Assembly: GCA_029204225.1 (NCBI GenBank) | Contig: CM055097.1 | Location: 12,404,854-12,468,853, forward strand | From: Diphasiastrum complanatum | Lineage: Eukaryota > Streptophyta > Lycopodiopsida > Lycopodiales > Lycopodiaceae | Length of the DNA stretch: 64,000 bases | Reading direction: 5' to 3' | The notes under the pieces: model-generated | What the model saw: the letters and a program-made list of their open reading frames with translations, nothing else | Told to the model about the DNA's origin: nothing | Database searches by the model: none | In this document: positions 31,736-46,243 of the stretch, piece after piece | How the letters are laid out: each line of letters begins with the position of its first letter | Position numbering within the stretch: position 1 is the first letter of the stretch | Translations under genes and position numbers: made by a program

Positions 31736-32950
31736 CTGCTCGTTTATCGCCTCTGGTCACATTCCTTCTTATGTTGCACGTCTTTTGTCTGTGTCTCGTT
31801 TGATCGCCATGACTAAAGCCTCGGGTGGCATCCGTCCCATCGCTATTGCCGAAGTCCTCCTCCGTCTTGTTAGTCGCTCTATTTGTTTTCAGTTTCAACA
31901 GATTTTTGTCTCTTTTCTCTCCCCTCATCAGTTTGGCATCTCTACTCCTGGCGGCTGTGAAGCTGTCATTCATGGTTTGCGTGCCACCCTTGATCTCTAT
32001 CCTGACTGGGTTGTTCTCCAGGTGGATGTTTCCAATGCTTTTAACTCTGTTTCTAGAGCTGCGATCTTTCGGGAGCTGCGCGCGGCTAGTGGTGAGTTGG
32101 CTCAGCTTATCCCATTTGTGCGGTTGTTCTATGCTACTGAGACTCCTCTCTTTTACCGTCACCATGGGCGCTCTGGGGATCTGTCTACTATCCAGTCTGT
32201 AGTAGGTACTCGTCAAGGTGGTCCTCTTTTCGCTCTGGCTCATTTCCGTGCACTTCGAGCTTCTGCAGAGGCTTTTCCCTCTTGCTTATTTCCTTCGGTT
32301 GCTGATGACACTCATATTGTTGGTCCTGCTCCTACGGTGCTCCTCGTATTTCATCATTTCTCTGAGCAGCTGGCTTCTCTTGGTTTGTCTATTCAACCTC
32401 GCAAGTGTTCAGTGTGGTCTCCAGCAGGTCTTCGCCTGGACTTTGTTCCTCCTCAAGGTTTCCTTGCTCCTTCGGATGGCATTCGCATTTTGGGTATTCC
32501 TTTTGGGTCTGCTTCCTTCTGCTCCGCTTTTCTTGGTGAGGCTCTCCAGGAGGATGTTGCTCATTCAGATCTGCTTCCCCGGTTGGGCGACACTCAGGTC
32601 GCGTTTGGCATTTTGACGTCTTGCTTTATCCAGCGTCCTTCTTATCTGCTGCGAACTTTCCCCCCTACTCAAGACTTTTTGCATCTTCTCTCTTCCTTTG
32701 ACAACTCTATTATGGATGTTTTTGGCCGCCTTTTCATCAGGCGGCAGAGCGTCAAGGTATTCCTGGTTCTATTCTTGTGGCTTCTTTCAAACAACGTATT
32801 TCCATTGCCCTGCAACGTGCTCAGGCCCTATCAATTCTGCAACGGGCGACGGTGGCTGGGTCTGCTACATCTCATCTCCCTTCATTAGCCAACTCACCAC
32901 CTCTTCACTTTTCTGATCTGCTGCAGTCAGTTGGCAGACTCCCACTCACA
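31733..32950 (+). pseudogene. non-LTR retroelement reverse transcriptase, copy 1
   Basis: Open frame from about 31733 to 32730 with the order of reverse transcriptase blocks seen in non-LTR elements: 'GHIPSYVARLLSVSRLIAM', 'GGIRPIAIAEVLLRLV', 'QFGISTPGGCEAVIHGL', 'QVDVSNAFNSV' (catalytic D present), 'GTRQGGPLFAL' (QGDPL is usual; D replaced by G), 'VADDTHIVGP' (catalytic ADD) and 'GIRILGIPFGS'. Around 32730 the frame changes and jumps to a C-terminal segment (32777-32959, 'SFKQRISIALQRAQALSILQ') that is homologous to the end of copy 2, so an internal part is deleted. The 5' side is truncated where it meets gypsy sequence. No tRNA-primed LTR structure is seen. Confidence 0.85.
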
Positions 32951-34334
32951 TCATCATAGTTGATGCACTTCTATTTTTAATGCCAGGATTTGGATTAATC
33001 TTAACTTTATTGCAAGCTTCGCTCTAGTTTGAGCTTACTTTCGTTTAAACTTCCCCTTCGCCTTCGGGGTGTATATATCTTTTTCATCAATGTACCTACT
33101 GCTTTTTCCTATGAATAAATGCACCAGGGTGTTATTATATAATGGGGAATGTGACCGTCTACCGACTTCAGCAATTTCCATCGGGACCCATGGGAGAATT
33201 TTATGGTTGCTGGAGCAACCACTCAAGTTAAGAAAAGTGCTCGATAAAGACTTCTTGGAAAAGACAAATCTGTATAATCAATGGGACTATTGAACTTGGT
33301 GAAATTTCACGGGCACAGGGATACTACAAAGTGAAAAATTAAAAAGACTGACATTAAAATTTAATGATACGCATGTCACATTCAGAACCGGGCAATTTTT
33401 CGAAAATAAAGCTAGATAGGGCCTAAAGGGAACCTCAAAAAGGGAATAGAAGCCATTGCAATTAATCGAGAAAAACGCTGAAAGTATTGCCGACAACATT
33501 GACAAGCACCATGAACCAGTTACTCATGGGATCAATTGGAATTCTGCTGAAAAGCTAACAAAACTTTAGAAAGGAACTTCAACACAACTTTAAGTGAAGT
33601 TTGAAGAAGAATAGGAATCCTATGAAATGCTATAAGGAAGTGCATGGAGAGAAAAATAGAGAGTATCCAAGGAGAGTGAGTGAATAAGGGTTGAACATCT
33701 TTGAGTGAGATGAAATCACGACTTTTGTGAAGAGATTGTTTTAGAGAGATTACTTTTGAGATGAGTCTGCATGTGAGAAGATTGAGAGGAATGATGGTTG
33801 AGTTCTGCCCATACTCTCTACCTTTTCAGATCATGGTAGTTTCAGCTATGTTTTTCAGAAGAGATTCATCTATGGAGGACTACCAGCCTTCTGATCTGAC
33901 AAAACATGGATTAAAGAGTTGTTTTTGAGGGATGGCTATACTTTTTGAGTGCAGGTTTCAGAAGTTCAAAAACAAGAAGCTGAAATCCAGTCCTGAGATA
34001 TGACACTAGAAGCTAGAGCAATAGTTGGTATCTAATATGAAAAACCCACGCTTTTTAAGACATTTTGTTGTACTATAACCTGTCAAACACGTGCAACTTT
34101 CAATCGCTTCTTCTACAAGCTCATAGCTACCTGTCAGCACAGTAGATTCTTTATATGATGATTTCAATCCCAAATCCAGGTACTCGCCTCTTCTCTTAGC
34201 TTTCTTGTAGCTATTGAAACCGATCTATGGGCGCAGATCGCTGAAACTAATCTACGAAACACTTGTTCACCAAAAAGTAAAACAATAGAATCTTTCTAAA
34301 GCTATTCCATACCCAAAACTTTCAGCACTAGCAA
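32951..34334. other. no gene; 3' tail of copy 1, then unassigned DNA
   Basis: Just after the stop of copy 1 there is a small perfect hairpin, 'cccc' and 'gggg' around 'ttcgccttc' (near 33050-33067), that could belong to a 3' UTR. The remainder is AT-rich without recognisable domains. Confidence 0.45.
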
Positions 34335-34940
34335 ACTCATGCGTTGCCCTTCTGGCGGAGAGCGTACTGCGACTCATGATTTCATTCATGACGTATTGGC
34401 ATCTATGTGTGGCTTTCATGTTGTTCGGGAGCAGACCCACATCTTGTCTGTGTCTGATTCACAGTCGCCTCGGCGTCAAGTTGATCTTGTTCTTTCGCGC
34501 GAGGGGATTCGCACACTTGGGGATGTTGTTGTTGCTGATCCTTCGCGGCCTGACCTCCTTCGTCGTGCTTCAACTACTCAGGGGCCGCTGCTTCTCATGC
34601 AGCTCTAGATAAAGAGCGAGATTATTCACATCGCACTCTTGGAGAAGGCTTTATCTCTTTTGCTTTGGAAACATTTGGGTGCCTGCATAAGAAATTCGAT
34701 GATTTTCTATCCTCCTGTGCAGGTTTTGCAGCGAAACTCCAAGGTCGTGGTGCCTCACCTTTATCTATCATTACGGCTTATTATCGTCAACGAGTTTCGA
34801 TGACTTTACAACGCACTCAGGCACTTGCAGTACTTCGACGTGCCGTAGTTGCAGGAACGGCTGCTTCACAGCTTCCTGCACTACCTAAACTTCCAACTGT
34901 CTTAACTAGCGACTTACACCAAGCAGTAGGCTTTATGTAG
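34335..34940 (+). pseudogene. non-LTR retroelement endonuclease-like C-terminal region, copy 2
   Basis: Two frames joined by a frameshift near 34600. The first reads 'GGERTATHDFIHDVLASM', 'RRQVDLVLSREG' and 'LGDVVVADPSRPDLL'. The spaced acidic residues and hydrophobic strands fit a PD-(D/E)xK-like endonuclease, as found downstream of reverse transcriptase in site-specific non-LTR elements. The second reads 'FISFALETFGCLHKKFDDFL' and ends with 'YYRQRVSMTLQRTQALAVLR' and a TAG at 34938-34940. The last 60 residues align with the end of copy 1. Reverse transcriptase is absent from this copy. The domain name is inference from pattern, not a search result. Confidence 0.65.
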
Positions 34941-38529
<3,589 letters not shown>

Positions 38530-40011
38530 CGATGAAATTCCAGCAAGCTCACACGTGTGGGGAATGATCCTCAAGTGTGAATGATCTTGTTAAGCTTTGT
38601 GTTTACCACATAAATTGAATCTAGATTGAATATCAAGATCTAGTTCTAGGATTTATGACCACAGCACAATCTAGCATGCTAATAATCAAAGAATGATTGC
38701 ATTTAAAATCAAAAGAGAAGCAGTACAAGAATTGAATGCATTAGCATAATCCTCTACTCGAGTTAGAGAGAGAAAGAGAGAGCAAAATTCAAGCAAACAA
38801 TAGTATAGATCCAAATTGACATGGAATAGCTTCAAAGCTTGGCTCTTCATCAAAAATTATGAGAGAGCTTACACATATTTATGGAGATTGGAGTAGCTCG
38901 AGGTAGAACCATCTCCTTTCTACTTTCTTCTGTAAAAATTACAGCAAATAAGGATCCTAAAACACTTGAAATCATGAGGGAAACAATAGATTATGATTTC
39001 ATAAGATTAGCACAAGTTGAACCATCAAAATCCATCAAAAATCTATGCTTGAACCTCACTAAATGGCCCAAATCCTTGAAGAAGGCTTCACACGTGTGAA
39101 AGTACGGCCTCCCACAGTCTGAGTACTGTACACCAGACCTACATTCAATCCTATAATCATTAGTAATCACAAGTACTCAAACAATTATGAACATAGAGAG
39201 CAATTGCACCATTATGAGAGAAAAAACATGAAATTGCTTGATTCATTTTGGTGAGATATCATCACCTATATATACATGATCCATCACGGTTTTGGGCAGG
39301 TATGAGTAGCCCTAAACCTATCCCTAATGCTAATTTTGGTGGATCTTTCATCCCTACCAAGTTAGGGTTGGAATCTTGGAGATCCCTCAACAATGCAAAA
39401 ATTACCAAAAATAGCTCCTATTTTTTCTCCCTTGTATCTAAGCATAATTTGGACTCATTCCAAAGGTTCTAACACTTAGGTCTACTTGAGAACATCCTTA
39501 TGAATGGAATCCTATGCTATTTGGCACGTGTGACAAGCCACATCATGACCATCTAACTATTTACAAGTCATATGACCAAAACTAGTCAAGCTAGAATTGT
39601 GAATTTTTAACATCTTCCACATCTTAAAGTGAAAACTAGAAAACTAGTGACATTTGTCACTTTACATGCATGCATTTCTACCTACTTTTACCAAGTGTCA
39701 AATTCTAAACTAGAATTGTACAAATCACCATGCAGGTGTCCAATTCACTTTGTGCATGCCTTGCATGTCACTATGGAACACTTACAACCATTGCATGTGA
39801 TGTGCCACGAGTTTCTACAAGCCCATAATTGGCATTTTTATGTCTACATTCTATATGCATGTTGTATATGACCAACTAGACTCAAGAAACCATGTAGCTC
39901 GAGTTTCTTCTTGGCCAAATTTGGCATTTACAATATGAAACATTACATACACATAGAAAAAACTTTTTCTAAAGCCTAAAGTCAAGGTAGATGATTTTTC
40001 ATTTTTCAACA
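38530..40011 (-). repeat. 3' LTR of the copia element
   Basis: On the minus strand it starts TGTTGAAAAATG right after the polypurine tract and ends near GGAATTTCATC(A). Its inner 270 bases match the start of the 5' LTR (43646-43917) almost base for base, with an extra 'aag' and a few substitutions. It has three CACGTG boxes (38552, 39091, 39535) in TCACACGTGTG-type contexts, like those in the solo LTR at 12333-13176. Confidence 0.88.
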
Positions 40012-40025
40012 CTCCTCCTAAAAAT
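40012..40025 (-). other. polypurine tract
   Basis: Minus-strand 'tttttaggaggag' abuts the LTR start TGTTGA. Confidence 0.75.
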
Positions 40026-40029
40026 CGAT

Positions 40030-42060
40030 CTATGTTGACTTGAACATGGATCTTGGAATTACTCCAAGATTGGCTCTATGCTTGATGAAGGAATTTTTGC
40101 TCAAAGGTTTGGTGAGCAAATCTGCAATACAAGATGATGTGTTGATGTGTTCCAAGTAGATTTCCCCTCCAATGAGCTTCTCTCTCACGAAGTGATGTGC
40201 AACTTCGATGTGTTTGCCCCTTGCATGAAATATCGGATTGTTGGCAAGGGCTTGTGCTGAAATATTGTCACACATGATCAATGGTAGATCATCTTCCTTG
40301 ATAGTCTTTACCTCCAAAAGCAACCTCTTGATCCAAAGCACTTCTTTTGTTGTAGTAGTAAGTGCCTTATATTTATCTTCACAAGATGAGAGTGATATGG
40401 TATCTTGTTTAGAAAGCCAAGATATTAAATTTCCTCCAAGGTATATGACATATGCACTTGTAGATTTCCGATCCACTTTATCACTAGCAAAATTTGAGTC
40501 AGAATAGCCAACAATAGAAAAGATCTTCACTTTTGTATAACAAAGCATAATCATAGGTTGAAGATATGTACCTAAGTACCCTTTTGGCCATTTTCCAATG
40601 ATGAATAGTAGGATTTTGCATAGCTTGGCTTAACTTATGACCACTAAAACTTACATCATGCCTAGTTATGGTAAGCCAAATTAAGGAGCCTATAAGACTC
40701 CTAAAGAGAGTGATGTCCTCGAAGGATCTTTCATCACCTTTATTAGGGTCTTTTACAATTTGTTCCATAGGAGTATCAATACTCTTACAACCTAGCATAA
40801 CTTTTTCAACATTGAAAGAGCATACTTGGATTGACAAAGTCAATCTCTAATCCTAAGATGTAATGAATTTTTCCAAGATCTTGCATCTTGAATTCTCTTC
40901 CAAGTGCAATTTTGGTTTCTTCAACTAAATTGATACAACTTCCTGTTAGGATATTATCATCAACATAAATTAGAAGAATGACAATATCACTATCATAGAA
41001 CTTGACATACAAGGTCCATAGTTACTAAGATTGAATCCTAGTGAGATAAGGAAAGTGTTAAGTCGAGAATACCACAATCTTGGTGCTTGTTTTAGTCCAT
41101 AGAGACATTTGAAGAGCAAGCAGACTTTGGTCTTGTCTTGGATAAACCCAGGAGGTTGTTTCATATAAATCTCTTCTTCTAGATATCCATTTAAGAAAGC
41201 ATTTGAAACATCTAGTTGAAAAACTTTCCATTTGAAAAAACAAGCAATAGAAATGACGACTCTTATTGATACCATCTTTGCAATAGGAGCAAAAGTCTCC
41301 TCATAATCAAGTCCATAAACTTGGGCAAAGCCTTTTGCACAAAGTCTTGCCTTGTACTTGTTTATTGTGCCATCTTGATTGTATTTGACTCGAAAAACCC
41401 ATTTGCAACCAATAGTATGCTTGTTGGATGGAAGATCCACAAGCTCCCATGTCTTGTTGGTAATCAATGCATCATACTCCTCCTTCATGGCTAGAAACCA
41501 TTCTCTTGAGTTGATTGCTTCATGTACATCCTTTGGCTCTTCATGTGAAACAAAATATGCATAATTAGTGGAGTTGAGTTCCACTTGTTTGCCTTTATCT
41601 CCATATGTGAGCCTCTTCGGCGCGAATCTTTTTCTCAGTGATCTCCTTGGTGAGAAAACTCGAGGTGACTCCTCAATTCTCGGCCCCATCTCTCCATGAT
41701 AATCTTCAAGGGTGATGATAGGAGAATCTTTTTGAAAATCTTTGATCTCAGCCTCTTCAAAGATGTATTTTTGATTCTCATGAAAAATAACATCTCTACT
41801 CTCAATTGTAATTGAGGTAGAGGGAACATAAATTTTGTATGCCTTCTTGTTGGATGAGTATCCAACCATGATCCCCTTGACTGAATTTGGATCATCTCTT
41901 TTCCTTGTTTCCAAGGGTACATGAACAAAGCAAGCACATCCAACAACTCTAAGGTGATCAACCTTAGGTTTCTTCTTGAATAAGACTTCATATGGTGATC
42001 TTCCTGCAAGTGTATTGTGAGGTAATCTATTGCACAAATAATTTGCACAATTAATTGCTT
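40030..42060 (-). pseudogene. copia integrase C-terminus, reverse transcriptase and RNase H
   Basis: Frame 42037-40970 starts in the end of integrase ('CNRLPHNTLAGRSPYEVLF', 'GYSSNKKAYKIY') and continues into reverse transcriptase ('HEAINSREWFLAMKEEYDAL', 'YKARLCAKGFAQVYG', 'QLDVSNAFLNGYLEEEIYM', 'LYGLKQAPRLWY'). A frameshift follows, then 'LLIYVDDNILTG' with the intact YVDD box (41012-40806). Next come 'SIDTPME', 'LIGSLIWLTITRHDVSF' and RNase H (40554-40030: 'GYSDSNFASDKVDRKST', 'LSSCEDKYKALTTTTKE', 'IADLLTKPLSKNSFIKHR'). All main catalytic blocks of the polymerase are visible. Three frame breaks make it a pseudogene. Confidence 0.93.
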
Positions 42061-43080
42061 CTCCCTAATATTAAATAGGCAAAGAAGCTTCAACTCGGAT
42101 TGCAACTTTCCAACACTTATCAAGTTCTTTGTAAGCTTAGGAACAAAAAGAACATTGGAAAGTGATAGAACTTTAGAAGAAGCAAGTTTTAATGGAATAT
42201 TGCCAATTCCTTCAATAGAACATTCATGATCATTTGCTGTATAAATAGATCTTTTAAGTCCTTTAAAAGGTACAATAGAGTCAAAAGACTCCTTTGAACA
42301 ACAGATATGTGATGAGGCACCACTATCGATGTACCATGCTCCATCCTTCTTGAAGGGTGTCGAAGAAAAGCTTGACACCATGAGGGATCCTTCTCCATCA
42401 CTTGCAATAAAGTCTTCTTCTTTCTCATTAGAGAGATTTGCTTGTTTGAGTTGATTTTTCTTTTTGAAGCAATTAGAGGCATAGTGTCTGTTCTTGCCAC
42501 AAAAGAAACACTTGACTTTCCTCTTCTTGGTCTTGGAAGTAGAAGGATGAGTTGAGTCATCATCTTCTTGTCTTTGTCTTTGGTTTTGTCTTCGTTGCAA
42601 GCTTGAGAAGACTGGTTCTTGCTCCTCCCTTTATGCTTGTCCTTGACAAAGAGAGATTTGTCACTTCCAATATGCTCGAGTTTGTTCATCCTTGAAAGTT
42701 TGTAACTTTGTCTTGCTTCTTCAGAGATGAGAATTCCTTGAAGAGTCTCCAAATTGGGCAACTCCTCCTTTATGGCAAAAGATTGAACAAGATTATCAGT
42801 CTTCTTTTAAGCCATTAAGGATGACTTGTACTAGCTCATCTTGATTGATTGTGACACCAACACAACCAAGCTCTCTATGAAGATCTTTTACTCTTAGAAC
42901 ATAATTTGATGCACTCTCCTCACTTTTTTGAAAACTTTGAAAAAACTGATCTTAGCTTCATATATAGACTTAAGTGCATCCCAAGCTTCTTTAGCAGTGG
43001 TGCGAGATCCTATTTCTCTTAGAATCTCATTAGTAGTCTTTCACTTGGTTCTAAGAGATATCCTCCTACAGGTGCCATTT
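42061..43080 (-). pseudogene. copia gag and protease
   Basis: Gag starts upstream of 42930 ('SIYEAKISFFKVFKK' is readable near 42960) and is broken by stops to about 42790. From 42761 it reads 'LETLQGILISEEARQSYKL', then a K/D-rich linker, and in the frame of 42600 the zinc knuckle 'CFFCGKNRHYASNC' (CX2CX4HX4C). The protease follows with 'AWYIDSGASSHICCSKESF' (active-site DSG), 'IEGIGNIPLKLASS' and 'LFVPKLTKNLISVGKLQSEL'. The frame then passes straight into integrase C-terminal sequence at about 42060. Confidence 0.88.
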
Positions 43081-43630
43081 GTGAAGACTTCTTGTTATTG
43101 GACAATTATATGTTTGAGCTTGTTCCACACAAACTAGATGTTGCTACTCTCTTTCACTATAAGAATTTTCAAGGGTGTGCTACCAATCCGCTTGCAACTG
43201 TATTTGAGATAGGTCTCAAATATTCCACAAGATCAATTTCTTAAAAAACTGAATTGAGGAGTAGATTCTACTTTTGACATGTGTTAGATGCTTCAAAAGA
43301 AAACACTATTGATTCAAGGAAGACTCAAAGTGTTCAACAGCTCCAAACTATGTCTTGATCTCAAGTTTCTTGTGTTCATTACTGAAAACAATGGATTGTG
43401 AATCAAGATAAATTGGATCAAATCAAAAAGTGGTCACTCAAGTTTTGGACCTCTCCCTACCCTCTTTAAGAGCTTATAACTCTTGATACACATATCAAAT
43501 TGATTTGAGATAAATTGCAATGGAAAGTACTCCTTATAAGCTTTCCATCAAGCTATAAGATCAACTTTTTTGTTTGAATTGAGCTCACAAATTCTTGCAC
43601 AAACAGTGATAAAATCATGCAAAGTTTAAT

Positions 43631-43645
43631 TTGGCTCTGATACCA
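43631..43645 (-). other. primer-binding site (initiator Met tRNA type)
   Basis: Minus-strand TGGTATCAGAGCCAA directly follows the LTR end TTTCATCA, complementary to the 3' end of initiator methionine tRNA. Confidence 0.9.
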
Positions 43646-43917
43646 TGATGAAATTCCAGCTCACACATGTGGGGAATGATCCTCAAGTGTGAATGATCTT
43701 GTTAAGCTTTGTGTTTAGCACATAAATTGAATCTAGATTGAATATCAAGATCTAGTTCTAGGATTTATGACCAACGCACAATCTAGCATGCTAATGATCA
43801 AAGAATGATTGCATTTAAAATCAAAAGAGAAGAAGTACAAGAATTTAATGCATTAGCATAATCCTCTACTCTACTTAGAGAGAGGAAGAGAGAGCAAAAT
43901 TCAAGCAAACAATATAG
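43646..43917 (-). repeat. 5' LTR fragment of the copia element
   Basis: It matches the inner end of the LTR at 38530-40011, from TGATGAAATTCC to 'aagcaaacaata', then stops abruptly. About 1.2 kb of the LTR is missing. Confidence 0.9.
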
Positions 43918-44639
43918 ACAAGCACGAGAGAAACAATGTAAGAGGATAGTGTAAGTGTGAAAAATAAGAAATAAGTTAATTCAGAACATTTGAAAGAAGA
44001 AAAGGACAAAGAGAAGACCATAGATGAGACTCCAAAGTGAGTGGTATTTGAAGGTAATAGATGATGCAAATAAGAGAGAGAATTCCACATCTACGAGAGT
44101 TTAAAAGGCCAATGAGGAATTAGAAAATATCTCAAAGCTTAGAGATGAATCTAGATTTGATAGGTTCATTATTCAAAATGTAGAAAATGACATGTTTCAA
44201 AGCGAAAAAGAACATAAAAAATGGAAATAAGCTATGAAAATATAAATGGAAGCAACAATAAGGAGCAAGACATGGGACTTGGTGTTGTTGCTTAGTGTCA
44301 CTCCATCAATCTTATTTTCAAAGGGCTGCCTTATTCTGTCTCTAATAGGTATGTCCAAAATAGTCGAAGCTTGAAGTTTATATAAATACATTATTATTCA
44401 AAACAATATGCAAACTACACTTTTTGAGCTAAGAAGCGAGACAATGTCGTGACACTTGAACTAACCTTTAGCTCTCCCTTCAAGTCGGCCTTCAATTTGA
44501 CCCTAACTAGCTTTGACTCGACCTAAGCTAATCTTCGACTTGACTTGACAATATAGAGTCGACGTTGGAAATATTATTCGAGCAGCTTCACGACACTTCA
44601 ATAGCTTCAAATTGTGGTATGGTGACTACGCTCTATATG
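43918..44639. other. no gene recognised
   Basis: AT-rich DNA between the broken LTR and the next copia scrap. No domain or repeat is identified. Confidence 0.5.
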
Positions 44640-45170
44640 ATTGGAAAGTCCAATAACTAGATGTGTTACTTATCTTAATGGAGCAATGGATAAGGTGCAT
44701 ATGATACAACCTCATGGATTTGTTGAGCAAGGAGAAAACATCTTTTTTGCAAGCTCAACACAGCCATTAATGGATTGAATTAATTACCACGTGCGTGGCA
44801 CCCATGCATCGATGATACTTGTGCAGATTCAGTAGGTAATACAGATGAGTAGGTAATGATTATACTTTTAGCAATATTGCTACAAATGTAATCTCTTGGA
44901 GTATTATAAACAACCTACTGTAGCTTTATCCTTGATGGAAGCTGGGTTTTGTGCTCTCAATAGTGCTACATAAGAAGTAGTTTAGATATGTAGATTGCTT
45001 GTTATAACCAAATATGTTTTCACCTTGCTAAACATCCAATTTTACATGTTCAGACAAAGGAAATATAGGTACATTACCATTTTGTTAAAAAAAGATTATT
45101 TGATGGTGCCATTGATTTTCCTTTTGTAGATTTGAAGATTAAGGGGAGAAAAATTTGACCGTCATTAGGT
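44640..45170 (+). pseudogene. Ty1/copia reverse transcriptase-RNase H scrap
   Basis: Heavily decayed plus-strand pol. 'TYLNGAMDKVHMIQPHGFVEQGEN' (shown in two parts in the protein: TYLNG, then IQPHGFV) marks reverse transcriptase near 44660-44740. After a gap that has lost the catalytic box, 'ATNVISW', 'TVALSSMEAGFCALNSAT' and a trace of 'KHIEI.YHF' mark RNase H (44880-45090). Many stops. No LTR is visible. Confidence 0.75.
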
Positions 45171-45943
45171 AGAACAAGTCACATATACTTATCTCTAGTC
45201 TTAATTTATTTAATTGAGTTCATGTTAGAATAAGGTCAATTGGGGACATAAATTTGGTATGTGAGCAGTTCCTACATGGGGTTCCTCAAAGACTTAGGTG
45301 AGGTAACTATGTGAGTGAGCTAGACTTTGGTGGTATGAGATGCCAGAACTATTCCTTCAAGAAAATATCTCTGATTGTTGTTTACGAGATAACTCCTAGC
45401 TTGGAGGTGATCATGAATTCACTTAATAGTCGGCTTAACATGTCGTAGTTCTTGGTGTTCGTTTACTCAATTAGGTTTATGAAAAATCAGATTCATAGGG
45501 AATGTAACCATTTGCCTCTAAGGTGGAAGGCCTTACAAGATCATGTCTTTCTCTTTTCAATGCCAAGTGCGAACTTTTGGCCTTGTTGCCTTGCAAAGGC
45601 AATACTCTGTGTTGAGGTTGGTCAATGGAGTTTGAAGAAAATTCAATGTTAAAGTATAAATGGTGGTGGTTGTCTCTACTTTTAAGGTTTGGTGGAGGGC
45701 TTAATTACCCAACATGAAGGTGAGCATGCATGCATGAAAAAACACAACCCTAAAATTTGTGCTTAAAAAATATTGTATTGTATAAAACAATTTTTTCAAA
45801 GGCCATCTTAGGGTTTTACAAACCCTAACATTTATGGTCTTATATTTCCAAGAAGAGGAGAGAACATAGATTTGACGCACAACTTAATTAGGGTTAAGGG
45901 ATTTTGGGTTAGGTTTTTAGGAGAAAATTAATAATAAGGTCAC

Positions 45944-46243
<300 letters not shown>

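Larger units (their letters stand above)
38530..43917 (-). mobile_element. Ty1/copia element with long LTR, integrase core deleted
   Basis: Minus-strand copia retrotransposon with a full 3' LTR (38530-40011), polypurine tract, pol, protease, gag, primer-binding site and the first 272 bases of the 5' LTR (43646-43917). The 5' LTR is cut off at 43917, where unrelated DNA begins, so no target duplication can be tested. Pol is broken by a few frameshifts but nearly all blocks are readable. The GAG-pre-integrase zinc finger and integrase catalytic core are missing: the protease frame joins the integrase C-terminal region near 42060. It is the best-preserved pol in the window. Confidence 0.93.

Noticed and set aside
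31736-32243. Upstream part of a 217-residue minus-strand frame
   Set aside because: Antisense shadow of the plus-strand reverse transcriptase. Only its end (31590-31735) is genuine gypsy integrase.
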